Shown piece after piece: positions 1 through 12,644 of a stretch of 64,000 bases of DNA. Source of the DNA: Syncephalis fuscata (lineage: Eukaryota; Zoopagomycota; Zoopagomycetes; Zoopagales; Piptocephalidaceae); assembly GCA_025786725.1 (NCBI GenBank), contig JAHLTZ010000026.1, positions 248,001 to 312,000 on the forward strand. Direction: 5' to 3'. Made by a program: the position numbers and the translations under genes. The first letter of the stretch is position 1, and every line of letters begins with the position of its first letter. A model generated the notes under the pieces. It worked only from the letters and a program-made list of their open reading frames with translations. It was not told where the DNA came from and ran no database searches.

Positions 1-907
1 TTAGTGTCATTCAGTTATTCACTTTATTATAGCTAAATTGTAATAAATAGCAACTAACGAGAAATAAGATTAGTATAAAAAACAATATCAATCAATTAAT
101 ACATTGTATTCTAAAGGTTAAAAAGGCATTAGCAAGTAGCAAAGATTAGTAGTATGTAATAGCACCAAGATCTTTAACCAAAATTACAAATAATGTATTT
201 ACTGTTTCAATGATATAACTATCAGTATTTGATAGTGCAGATTTAGCACGCCAAAATCAAAATTTATTTGTAATGATTTGCTAACTAAATTAATCAACCA
301 ATTATATAGATAAATACGTTACTTTATACACAACAGCAAACATACATAATTGATATCTTAATAAACTGAATAATATAACTATTTTGAATATGTGTTTAAT
401 TCTACAGCATTTTTATTGTATTTCAGATACAGTTATAATACGATTCGCCATTAAAGAGACGCGCTATCATGAATATCATAGGATATTAATAGATAAGAGT
501 ATATGTATATGTGTGAGTGAATGGATAAATAAATGTGCGTGCTTGGCACACACAACAAATGCGACTGTGCTTCAGGTGCTGAAAGAAAAATGCCATTGGC
601 AAGAAATCTAGCTCAAATGAAAAGAACTAACTAAATGCGATGTGTTAATTATTAAATTGCTAGAATTAATTTTTGTTTCTGTTGTTGAAAAAAATAGAAT
701 AAAGCAGAAACAACATTAAAAACAGTCGCGAGGAATCGAAAGCGAAGAAAAATGAAAAGACTAGAGAGAGAGCAGAAAAACGAATATGCAAATGATTTGA
801 AAAAACAAGAAATTTCTAAAGTCTATTCAGTCATCCACCTCACACACTAATGACAGCATCAATATTATGCAAAATACCAAGAAAATAAAAAAGTATAAAA
901 GAAAAGA
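1..907. other. AT-rich noncoding DNA downstream of the zinc-finger gene
   Basis: No coding signal was recognised. The only sizeable open frame here (near 384-611) resembles no known protein and is compositionally like the flanking AT-rich DNA. The stretch nearest 907 probably holds the 3' UTR of the minus-strand zinc-finger gene. Confidence 0.5.
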
Positions 908-3571
908 TTAAATCATGCTTGATGATGATAATGATGAGGGTGGTATTGTTGTAGCTTGGTTGGTTGAGACAGTTAAGCCTACGCTGGTGGGCACGGAATA
1001 GCCAGTTAGATGACTGCTTAGCCCGCCGGTGGCATGCAGTTTCGATGGACGGCCTACTCCAAATGGATTCGTGGCCACGGCTTGGCCAATTAACTCGGAC
1101 GGATTTAATGGGTGCTGGCCTAGTTCTGTAGCCAGTGCCATTGTGTTAGTAGTCATAGGGCCGGTAACGGCGTTGTTAGAAAATCTATAGGCCATTCCAG
1201 CTGGGATGGAGTAAGCCATGCCGCCGTTTGGCATAGCTGTGTTGCCTCGAGACATCACGTTTGTATTGACGATAGGCGTGGTCGATAGTGATCGATTCGG
1301 CATATAAGCTAATCCGCCTATCGGGCCATTAGGCAAAAAAGATGCAGCCATTGACGATGTTGATGGTATAGATAAGGAACCTGAGGCCAAGGTTGATGAG
1401 GTAGCCCAATAGGACTGTGCTGCCGCTGCTGCCGCTGCCGCTGCTGTGATGGTGTCATTAATCATGGTGGTGGGACGACCTTGAAATGCTACCAAAGGCT
1501 GAATTGGCTTATAAGGCATTGATGTCATTGTTGGCTGAGCTTGCATGTTGGTAGGCAATGTATACATACGCTGAGATGGAGCCTGAACCATTGGCATAAC
1601 AAATGGATAGGTAGTAGCGGTAGCCAACTCTGCCGATGGGCCTGCTTGTAATCCAATGTTGCCAGATGAATGCAGTGGCGTAGGTGTTCTTAATTGCATT
1701 GAGGTAGGACTGGCCTCTTCGCTTGGTAGACGCTCATTGCTTACAAGCAAATCGCCCAACAACTCGTGTGTTCGCTCGTGCTTACGGAGTGAACGGGAGT
1801 GATAGTAAGATTTGCCGCATTGGCTGTATCGACAATGGAATGGGCGAATGTTACTATGCGTTTTCACGTGGGTAGCCAACGAGTCAGGACGCGAAAACCG
1901 CTTGCCGCAGTTATCGATAGTGCACTGGTAGGGACGTTCGCCAGTGTGTGTACGTAGATGGTTGTGCATCTTGTGGCGTTTTGTAAATGGCCGTTCACCA
2001 CGTGTACATCCTTCCCATTGGCAAGAATAGCCAGGCTAGGATGTTGGTAAGTAATTGATGTTATAATTTGTCATTTATTCCATTTACCTTGCCACTGCCA
2101 ATGTGGATTTGTCCTACGTGCTGGATAAGATCCTCAAGTGATCCAAACACCTTGTAGCAGTTGTACCATCGACAAGTGCAACGACCGGTAGAGATAGCCT
2201 CAGCATCAGAGCGTTCTGTATGTCCTCGCGGAATAGCGAACGAATAAGGCAAGTCGATATCACCTGATGTAGGCGTGTCTAACCGCACCATGAAGATTAG
2301 AATAGTTACACATGAATTCATTCAATTTTACTTACTCTCTTCTCCGCCGATAGTGTACTCATTTCCATTGGACGAGTCTTTCATAAGTTTTGATGTAATG
2401 ACTCGTAGGGGCATGTTTGTATTGCTACCGATAGGCGATACTGATCGAGTATTCAATGCCGGAACATAGGAAGAAGAGGACTGGTCCAGTTGGCTCATTT
2501 GTTGAAGTAGTGCATTCTGGAGTGAAGCTGCTGCCGCTGCCGCTGCCGATGCGGATGTTGCTGCAGCTGAGACAGCAGTATGTCCTGCAGATGCTATATT
2601 GTTTGTAACAAATGAAGAAAATTAAAAATTAAACCTATTATTAGCTATTATTGATACATGAGTACATATTTTGTAATAATTACCATTTGACCATTGACGC
2701 TGGTGGAGTGACAATGGCGAAGATAAGCTTTCATTGGTCATCTATTAGTTGGGGAAAAAAGAAAAATACAAATTAGTAAAAATAAACAAATATTAAATTT
2801 TCATTGATTGATTAATTAATTAATGAAAGTGCAATTTAATAATTGTATTGATAAAGTAAAACTTACCTGTGCAAAAGCAGTTGAGCTTACAGCAGTACTG
2901 CCGTTGGGTAACCCGTTTAATACATCGGTGGATAGACGTAAAACGTCAGCAGGACTGGAGAGCATGCTATTAAGCGTTTCAATGGGCGATGAGGCTGATG
3001 AATCATGGAAATTAACACCGGCTGCTGCGGCAAATGCTGCATTAGAGAATAGCATGTTTTGTGCCGCTGTCGTGGCAGGAGCGCTAACACACGGATTCGT
3101 TGCAGCCTGGGTAGTGGGCATGGTGTTGAGTGAAACCTTGGCGGCAGTATTTGAAGTAAACATATAGGATGTTGGCTCGTGTGGGCTTGTCACCGAATTT
3201 ATAGGCATGGATAGATTATTCATTGCCGCTACTGCCGCTGCTGCCGCCGCATATACCTGTTGTTGTTCTTGCATCTCGGGCGACATGCGAATCTGTGGCA
3301 GTGGAGTTGCGATGGTTCCATTACCCAGCATCGCCTTTGCCATTTGTGCCACGGCAACTTGGTTTGCCAAATCGGTAACTGGATCGACTGAAGTCGTTGT
3401 TGCGATTGAGCTCATTAGTGCGGTGGTCTGTGCATTACTTGACGCAGATAACGAATTTTCGACGTTAGTAATATCCAAGAACGAAGATGTGTTCATCGCT
3501 GATGTTGATGTGTCCATAACGGTCGTGGTGTCAAAAGGTAATAATTTGGATACGACAATACTTTCAGGCAT
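908..3571 (-). CDS. GLI/ZIC-type C2H2 zinc-finger transcription factor
   Basis: Five coding exons (3571-2867, 2741-2684, 2593-2336, 2278-2088, 2035-908) join in frame to about 779 residues. The C-terminal half carries five C2H2 fingers. Finger 1 (about residues 376-399) has C-x4-C-x12-H-x4-H spacing with the motif CRWYNC. Finger 2 (409-434) reads CQWEGCTRGERPF and has C-x4-C-x15-H-x3-H spacing. Fingers 3-5 follow the HTGERPYQC, CGKRFSRPDSL and CGKSYYHSRSLRKHERTH pattern. The CxWxxC first finger and RPF second finger are hallmarks of the GLI/ZIC/GLIS group rather than generic Kruppel proteins; PacC is a looser relative. The flanks are low-complexity (Ala runs, Ser/Thr/Asn-rich), as usual for activation regions. 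It is probably a nuclear DNA-binding regulator; targets cannot be inferred. A gene-poor 6.2 kb lies upstream, consistent with complex regulation. Confidence 0.88.
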
Positions 3572-6500
3572 AATATTGCGAACGGTAAAAGTTCGCGTTT
3601 ATGTGTGAAACGAAGGGAAAGCTATACAAGGCAAGTTACTTGCCGTGGTATAGGCCTGAGCGTGCAAGACCTTTAGCTAATTAACTAAAGTTAAAAATGG
3701 CTCACAACCAATAATGGCAAGTAAAGCGTTGTTTCAAATAATAGAAAATAAACCAATTCAGTGTAGAGGTAGCTGTAATAACAAGATGCAAACGCAAATA
3801 AAAGTTGCGACTTGATTAGTCAGTTCTAAATGTCAGCCTGTTTAGTGGCTTTGAAATAGGCCGATGGCAATAATTGCTGATGACCTGTATACTCGACCAC
3901 AATATCAAGTTGATAAAAGATACAGTAAATGAACCTATAAACATGGTGTGTAAATAACAAATGGCAATTAAATAAACTGAAACAGGCTAATAAGAAGGCG
4001 AAACACTTACTGTGGCCAGCTAACTTGGCGATATAGTAATTGGATAGTCAATAATGGTTGGCAAGTTTCTGATCAAGTATCGAGAATAGGAGTAAAACTA
4101 TCGACTACGTCGAACGGTTCTGCACGCTACTTGTATATGGCAGTAGAGCCAGTTTATAGTGCGGAGAAGGATGTTTTAATTTTCGATACACAGAATGGTG
4201 TATTCACAAGCAACAATGAACTTGTATTGTTGCAGTTGTAGCTGTTTGTTGCTGCTGTCGTGTGGTGGCTGATGGCTGCAGGGAAACAAGTATGTTTCAC
4301 AAAAGCGCTAAATGGCGACAACAGAACCTGATATAATTCAGCTAAACAAGAAAAACAACCGACTGAAGACGCGACCGGGCGTTTCTTGAAAAAAGCGGTC
4401 GTTGTTTGTTCTGTTTATAGAGCAGACTAGAATAAGGAAAGAAATAGTTGGTTGGTTAGTGGTGGTGGTGGTGGCACAGAGCAGCAGGTAAGAATGAACG
4501 TAAGTCTGCGTTAATAAGTTAGAACTGAATACGCGTGCAGAAACGTTGTTGTTTAGCGCCGACTCTTTGACAAGAAAAAGTAAATAGTTAAGCAAGAGCG
4601 TAGATAGTGTCGCCCGTTTGGAAAAAGGTGTAGTTAGAACAAGCAAGTGAATGAGCAAGCAAGCAAGCGAGCCAGTCGCAAAACAACAGGTGAGTGAAAG
4701 GTGGTAATAGAGGCAAACACCACGCCTCAAGACACAAGTAATAATAGTACGCAGAAAGGTGGGCACAGAAATTGCTAATGACAACTCATTCAGTGAAACT
4801 ACGATGACAATGGGCAATGAGTTTGTGTAGCAAAGTAAAATGAAGTCAATTGTATATGTTGCGAAATGGCAAAAGTAGAAACTCCTAAACAGTGCGACGA
4901 GCGGAGTTTAGGTAGTAGAAAATAAAAGTTGTGTAAATCGCGAATACGAAAATAGCAATGGAGAAATGAATTTAACGCTGGTTCGACCGTTTTTGTTTAA
5001 GTAGTTAATTTGGTAATAGTGGCGACCCGAATAATTAACTTACAGCACGCAAATAGCAACGGAATTAAGGGAGGAAAGACAATAAAGAGTAGGGGACGAT
5101 GGGACAATGAATACGAAGAAACATTCGCACAAACGATGATACTTAAAAATATAGACGATATTAAAATAGTTGACCAAAATAGGGGTAGCGACTGCTTCAG
5201 AAACAAATGGCTCGACGGCAAAAGCCAGCCGACGTAAGAAAGATTATATGACGCTAGAGTTATCGGGTAGAGGCCCCTCAAACATTCAAGCTAACGCGAT
5301 GGTAAGTTGAGGGCAGTGTCAAGTAGCCGCTGGTTAGATAACCATCTACACATACTAACTGCAGAAAATGCAAGAGAATCATCGATCGGACTTTGAGGCT
5401 GGCCTTGTATTGGCGTTTGTAATTGACGGGCTGTTTCCAATCAATAATCAAGTTCAACGTTTTGTTTAAAGCCAAGGTGTGTACAACCAATCAATAAATC
5501 AACAAAGAAAACATCGTCGCAAGCAAGGCGTCCATCGGCAATAATAATCTCACGTGTTAAATATAAATGTACGTAAAAAATATAAGCGATAGAGCGCGTT
5601 GTTATACTTCAACCGTAAAATGAAACGGAGCCATTGGAATGTAACATAGATGTAATTATTTTGGAAAAAACACCATTGACAAATAAAACATTATTTCCCT
5701 CTTTACCGTTTCAAATATAACGCGCCCAATAGCCGCATCTCACGTGGATAAATACTCTATTAATGGCTGTGACCCAAGTCTCGTGCGCCATAAAAACAGG
5801 TTCAACATCGACTCAATTCACCACACGAGTTTAGTCGAAGGTGGTGGTTGGCACATTTCTTTTTCTTTTACAATAAAAACAAGTACGCGGGGCTGGCAAC
5901 GGGGAACACTATCTTACTTTAACACGAGTATGATGGCCGAGGAATAGCCACTTCGTGCAAGAAGAAACGCGACATCGTGAACAAAAGCTGAGGCGAGACA
6001 CAGCATCCTTTGTGCTCCTCACACGCTTAGTATCAGCTTGAATAACAATCAGATAGCAAGAGATTGCCATCAATCAACAATGAATCCATAATAGCAACTT
6101 GTTTTACAGATCACGTTATACTTACATGGTAATAGATTCTACCGAATCCAGTAAAAATATGACACAGCGTCTCAGTTGAGATAAATACAGCCAATGTTTT
6201 ACTTAAGCGTGTTTGGTGCAAGTTACAACGGGCGAAGCACTGTATTAACACTATACCTAATAAGAATAACATTAATAAAAACATTATTAGCACATGCACT
6301 ATTAGTATTGATTAGCGGAACGGCAAAAGCACATGCAATATTCTCCAAAAAAATAACATAAATATCACAGATAATACAGTGTTACAAACATTACTAATAT
6401 TCGCTTACAATAATTGTGTTTTTTTTGGTAAAGTTTTAGAATTTAAAGCCGAACTGTGCCGAAAGTAATAAAATGAGGAGAAATAATCACAAGGATAATT

Positions 6501-9500
6501 GAGCTCAAAACCGAGCCAATCGTGGCCAATGGAAAGTAATGATAATGGTGATGATAATGAGGAGGAGGATGGTGGTAGTGGTGGTAATGGCAAACATGCA
6601 GCTCATGTAGAAATGATAAAAAAGGTTCAAGACAACATTGACTCGATGGTTGGCGTGCAAGGCAAAGTGAAAGCCAAGTAGCACGCGCACGCGTGTGATG
6701 GACGCCGCAGAACATAGTGACCAAGGAGTAGGCAGGGGCAAAAAACGCTCTCAAGAATGTAATCAGCAATATGATGTAGCATCGTGGATGCTAATATTGT
6801 TGTCAATAATCTCGCTAGATATGACGACAATATAAATCTATCGATAGACGCGCGCCCTGTATAGATCTAACTACACTAGCGGAGCGCAAAACTCGGCTAA
6901 ACCAAAAAGGGGCAAGGAGAATAAGTGTAAGGAAGGCAACGGCAAGCTAGTGACGTCATTACAATAATAATATACTTATTGGAAGTAATGTAAAGCTAGC
7001 TAACAACCAAACATTACGTACATAAGACGTACATGTATTTATATAGCTAGCGATTTGAGTGGATACACTATTCCATAGCAAAGCAACTGCTCTAATAACA
7101 TAAACAAATCAGACGATTTTGTATGTGTTTGCATGATTTGTAATTATCCAGAAAAAGCCGTTTCCATCAAGATTGTTCAAGGTAGGGGGTAATAGTAACA
7201 AGGCCAACTTCATTATTAATAAGATAAATGGCCCGGGGCATGCGCGATTATAAAGACATAAAGTCAAAGATCGCCGAATAACATTAAATGATAAGATATG
7301 TAAACAAATTTACATAATAAATTGGTATCGATTTGATATTTGCACATTTGCAAAATTTCAAGTTCAACAAATACTATGTATCTACGTATTTATCCATATA
7401 CACGAATATACGCACACATAACACACATACACACCACACATATGCACATGCACATAAATGTACATGTTTGTAAATATACCTGCACACATTATAATGCCAA
7501 TTGAACACCATATTACCCGCTAAGATATAGTGAAAACCCTCCAAGTTATATTTGCAATTTAGCACCTACCGGGTTTGTTGTATTTATATATATATTTATA
7601 TTTATATAGCTAATAATTGAAGACTACGAAAATAACAGACTATAGACAAAGTAAATATTTAAAATATAATAGCAAGGTTAGTAAATCACAGCGCTAGATG
7701 CAACAAAAAATCACAATGGCTGTTTGTTTGTTTGCCCAGCAAAAAAACAAAATGTTTGATATCGGCGAATAGCAAACGAGAAAATGGGCAGTCGAGAAAG
7801 GAAGCTTAAAATGAACAATGCAATACAAAGCAACAAATTAAATTGACCTTGTAAATAGATGTACTTAATAGCACTAAAATGAAATAGAAACTAGATTTAA
7901 ACGAGCAGACAGCAGAGATGCGCAGCTTATTTGCTGTGAAATAAATAAAATAATTCTGAACACACTAAGTGGAAGGAATTGGTGGTTAAGTAGTGGTGTG
8001 TCTGATGCGTGAATTAGAAGCGTGACCCACTAACTTGCTTCACACTCTACGGGTGTACAAACAGCAAAGGAAGCCAAGACAGATCAGGAAGATGGAAGTG
8101 GACAGTGCTGCCACACCCATACGTATTGACCATCTCGGAGAATATGCCTGTTGGCTAGTTATCTGTAAAAGGAATGGCACAAGCAAACACGAAATTGTAT
8201 GGCTTAACAAAAAAGGAACCATTTGCAATGTCCGTGGTCTAGACAGCCAACGTGGAAAATAACCGATGAAAAGGGAAGTATCGTTATAGGAAGGAGGGAT
8301 ACCGAAGGAAAAACAATAAGCCAGCCAGTGTCTACTGCGCTTAAAAGACCCCTGTTTGCTTTACGGCTCGGACCGCCGCAATAATGAAAAGTGTTTGCGG
8401 GTGTCCGAACAATCAGCTTACCTAGAAATTAAACGAAATAAGTGGATAGCCAATATGCAGTTAAAGAATAAAAAACGGAAGAGATGGAAGCAATTGGCCA
8501 AGAAAGCAATGCCCAGCAATCAATGCATGTTTCATTTTTGGCGTCAACTCCTACATAGGTATGTGATTGCCACTACTCCTCATTTGATGCATGGATAATA
8601 TTCAAACAAGCCATATGGTATTTTCAAATTGCACCAAACGTATAGCCAGGAGCATTGTCGTATGAAACAAAGATCGGGTCCAAGCTCGCACGTGTCGTAT
8701 GCATGGCTACTATACACACCGTTAATACTTTACTGTAGTTTTTTGTAATATTGATAAGGCGACAAAAGACATAGCAAACGCGCCTCTGTACGTGCCAATG
8801 CGAGGTGGTACAGTCAATTTAAAATCTTATGATTTCGGTTGAACTAAATACAGCAGTTCACGTTTGCTTTAAAATTCCGTAAAATATTATATTATTAGAA
8901 TGAATAGTTATTTTTGGGTAATGCAATCGTCGTTGCATGACCATGTGGTTAATTTGTGGCACTCTTTATTTACAACAAAGACCTGATAGCACGCAGTTTG
9001 AGCCACGAAAATAATTTTGTTTTAGTTCAGAAAAGGACTTTTTGCCTACTGGCCGAGTAATTCAAGCCACTTTAGTTCCTATAGTGGCATATGACGTCAA
9101 TTGTTACCTACTTACTACAACTGCATAATCAATTATTGGCTAATTTAACTCTTTGTTTGTGTCGGAAATTTAATTATTCGAGTGTACGAAATGGGATGAT
9201 TAAAAGATAAGCGTCATAATCTGTGTACTATTTTGTCTAATCCTGGCGAAAAAAAACCAACTTTCTAAAGATAACTTTACCGAATTGTATTGCATTTCGT
9301 GCAAGCAAGTTTGCAAATCTTCCATCTCGCTAGGCTGCCCCCAACTTTACATTACAAGGCCAGCCGGTCGGTTGTACAGGTGTAGTGTGACCAGCATTGT
9401 TGATGTACGTCGACAAAAGTGAACGCAAAATACTAAGAGTGGCTCTGCCGCCAAAACGGGAAAGTCCAACGCTAGAAATCAGTCATGTTGTGTTGCAATG

Positions 9501-9826
9501 AACACAATAGGAGCTGGGGTACTCTTTTCACACATGGCATGGACTAATGGCATGGACTAATGACACGAATACTATCAGCGTGCATTGCCATAATCGTACT
9601 ACGACACGGCCATTGGCAACAGTTAGTATTCAATGGGCTGTACGAATAACAATGGAATATGCAATAAAACAATTGTAAAAGACATTTTTTGCAAAATAGT
9701 TAGGCAATAGCTATATTAACAACTTGTTTTATAATAAAACAACAGCATAATAACCATAATAAAAAATTAATAACTCATAAAACGATATAATACATAGAAT
9801 AATAGCAGTAATAGTTGTGATTTTTA
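3572..9826. other. 6.2 kb gene-poor region upstream of the zinc-finger gene
   Basis: No homologous protein, tRNA or rRNA was recognised on either strand. Scattered open frames (for example 4338-4817 minus and 8035-8598 plus) lack recognisable domains and plausible splice continuity. It may hold the promoter, 5' UTR exons and distal regulatory DNA of the zinc-finger gene, or a lineage-specific gene I cannot identify. The rest of the window averages roughly one gene per 2 kb, so this gap is notable. Confidence 0.5.
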
Positions 9827-11377
9827 TTAAATATTTAACAAGATTTTTTCGCTGTCATTCATAGTTCCATCTAGACGATGCTGCAACAATCCTTCTGGTA
9901 ATGCTGCAGTGTCACTGCTAAGTACACTTTTGCTAATAGATATACGTAGCGGATCTACCAATTGAGCACTTGGTGGTAGTGCGTGGCGTACAAATTCAAG
10001 GCATACTTGATTATTGAGCGCAAGTGCTTTTACAGGGTCGCATTTTTCTTTAAAAAATGGGACATATTGTAATACATGATTCAATATGACGGGAAAGTCG
10101 CTTTGATTCTGATGTCCTGATTCACGTACAGTAAACAGCCATGATGGTCCATATTGTCCCGACCTTATTGTTCTTGCATTGTCGGTAGTTTGCTCTTGTT
10201 GTTTACCATTCCATAGTATCATTTGTTCTCGAAGTGGTTTAAAATTTTCATTCCAAATAGTAAACGCTTGTGAATTGATGGCTAATATTGGTGGCGGTGT
10301 TGGTTTATGTATGTTATTCGCGTTGTTTTCAGTGGCATCAGTATCTTTTGATACTGCCAACATCCATGCATCTAATGCAATACCACAGCAATATGGTGTT
10401 CCTGGTTCACGCAATGCCTCAATAGTTGTTGCTGCTCCAAAGCTGTGACCTGCCATTACTGCTCTGCTCAAATCAAGCCGACCTTTTAGCTGTGCTTGGC
10501 TAAAGCGTTTAGGCGTCGTATTATCTGTCTTATTCGACGTATTTTGCTCCAAACAATTATCGATTGCATTGCCTGCGTTCAATCGCTCCAATAGCTCCCA
10601 TGCACAATGTATCTCGCCTAGTCGGTGGTGTATTTGACTACGACGAAGACGATATTCATTTTCATCTTCTTTTGGTCGACGATACGGCAGTGTGCGTTTA
10701 CCGTTGTCAAGCGACGTAACCGATGCTGTGCCGTCACGATGTTCAATAGCACACACTACAAAGCCATGCGATGCAAGTTCACCACAAATACCGCTGTAAG
10801 TTGTACGACAGCCGCCTAGTCCATGCGAAAACATAACTACTGGAAATTGACCGGCATCGGGCTGTGTTGATGTCGATTCTGGTAAATGCGTGGCCACCAA
10901 TGCATCGCTGTAAGCTGACATTTTTGTAAATAACACCATTGTAGCTGCCAATGGTGTCGACAACAATCGTGGTAAACGAGCAAAATCGCCATATCCTAAT
11001 TGTATTTACAATTACAGCATTAGCTTAAACTACTAACATTCTACCAAAATATCAATACCTTGCCCGTATATAAACGCTGGTGGTGGCAACCATGCCGCTT
11101 TTTGTTCATCGCCGATAAGTTTAGCTGGATAATATAAGCGTACCAGTACTGGCTCTTGCTCTGCAACAAGCTCTACAATCGCGTCATTTGAATTTGTGGC
11201 CGTTTCAACGCTAGTCATGGAAGTGCCACGATAACTGCGACCACTGCCACCATGCCATTCAATATCATGGCAACCAACTTCATATGGTCCGGTGTATTTT
11301 GGCAAGGTTACAAATAAATTAAAATATTTCAATATCATATCTAATATAAAAAGATCGCAAACAAAGGTAATTGACAA
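9827..11377 (-). CDS. PAF-acetylhydrolase-like phospholipase A2, copy 1 (5' end altered)
   Basis: Serine esterase of the platelet-activating-factor acetylhydrolase / lipoprotein-associated PLA2 family (alpha/beta hydrolase), which cleaves short or oxidised sn-2 acyl chains of phospholipids. Exon 2 (10995-9827) holds the core: FSHGLGG (oxyanion region), the nucleophile elbow GHSFG, the acid in LDAWM and the histidine in SGHQNQSDFP. Exon 1 ends at 11059. Reading from an ATG at 11377 gives about 495 residues in frame. However, similarity to copy 2 stops near 11300, just upstream of LPKYTGP, so the N-terminus of copy 2 is missing and replaced by unrelated AT-rich DNA. Copy 1 may therefore be 5'-truncated, or use a new start. 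About 1.2 kb of it is nearly identical to copy 2, introns included, while its C-terminus differs. Confidence 0.8.
10092..11300 (-). repeat. Near-identical tract shared by PAF-AH copies (member 1)
   Basis: This tract matches 12997-14205 almost base for base, including the intron, apart from a few substitutions, one short divergent patch in exon 1 and three single bases missing from the other copy. Outside the tract the two genes are clearly diverged at both ends. Confidence 0.85.
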
Positions 11378-12644
11378 ATATATATTCAGGGAAAATGAAA
11401 ACAGTATAGTTGGGAGTGCGGAACTATTGTACGTAATTCCTTGTTTTTATTTACTTATTTCATCCCTTTTTCTTAATACTTTTAGACACAATTAAACACT
11501 CATTCATCACTATAACATGTATAATATTACATTCAACATTAATCAATTCATGTATAATTAGCAATAAAGTAATTTAATTAATTATTTAGCTTTATTACTG
11601 CTTTAATATATATATATATTGCCATTATAATATTAATTATTTAAAATGCCATTTATTTAATCAGATTGACTATAGGAAAATTGGCCGTTTAATAAACGAC
11701 TTTTATAATAATTATATTAATGTTGATCTTACATCACAAATATGCTCAAAATCAATAGTAGAATATTAGAAAATAGAAAAGGCTATTTAGATGCAATAAT
11801 CCATACTGTACGTAGATGCAACAACAACAAATGCGGAATGACATGGAATCAATTATATGGCTTATATTAATATTCAATCAATCTTTCTACACATGGTTAA
11901 CAGCAACAATGATAGGTTTTATGAGTTTCAAAAAAATTAAATAGTATGTTACATTATTTATTTAAAGCAATTTATTAACAACATTTTAATAGGAGGCAAT
12001 ATAACCATGTTTTATTATGCATAATAATATGCCTTCCGTTGGAACGAGCCTTGCTTGAGGACTTAAAATGTAGGAATCAAAATACAATTTAGCTAGGAAT
12101 GCTTTATGAATAAATATGAGTAGGATTTATTTCATTAAAAAACTGGAACAGCTATGTTAATGCACCAAAATCAATTGTTACACTCTGAAATAATTGTCAT
12201 TGTTCTTAATACAGTAATAAAAATTCATTAAATTAAAAAATATATATTCAGTCATAATAAAATATGATGATTAACACCAGTTTTAAATATATATATTCAG
12301 TCATCGATATGATTGATATAAATATGCTGTATTCATTTATTGTAATTGTTTTTTAAACTTTGTTAATCATGTATCGTGATTTTTATAAGCTGCATGTAAT
12401 AGCATTTAGATGGAAACGGCACAAAACAATAGTATCTCTAAATTGTTAGTGCTCAAAAATAGTAAAATTCATGACTTTACTACTCATTAGTTTGTCTATT
12501 TCAATTAAAAAAAGTAAAGTTTAGTTGCTCTTGTGGTGTAAAAATGTTCATATCAATTAGTGGTAATGAAACATGTTCTAAACTAAATGAATATTAATTT
12601 TATTTTAAAGCAAAAATATATGAACGATTAAACATGCGCACAAA
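11378..12644. other. AT-rich spacer between the PAF-AH copies
   Basis: No gene was recognised. The spacer contains a short repeated word, tatatattcagtcat, at about 12240 and 12290. Promoter DNA of copy 1 and 3' UTR of copy 2 presumably lie here. Confidence 0.45.

Noticed and set aside
908-3571. Assignment of the zinc-finger protein to PacC/Rim101
   Set aside because: PacC has three fingers with different spacing. Here five fingers with RPF and RPFHC wording fit GLI/ZIC better.
2823-3608. Plus-strand frames opposite zinc-finger exon 1
   Set aside because: Antisense shadow. The minus strand has splice sites and joins to the finger domain.
4338-4817. Minus-strand open frame of 159 codons upstream of the zinc-finger gene
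   Set aside because: Leu/Thr/Ser-rich with no domain, no splice partners and no similarity I recognise. Long Leu-rich frames arise by chance opposite A/G-rich leader DNA.
8035-8598. Two plus-strand open frames of 75 and 80 codons, Lys/Arg-rich
   Set aside because: They do not join by plausible introns and resemble no protein; kept only as part of the gene-poor region.
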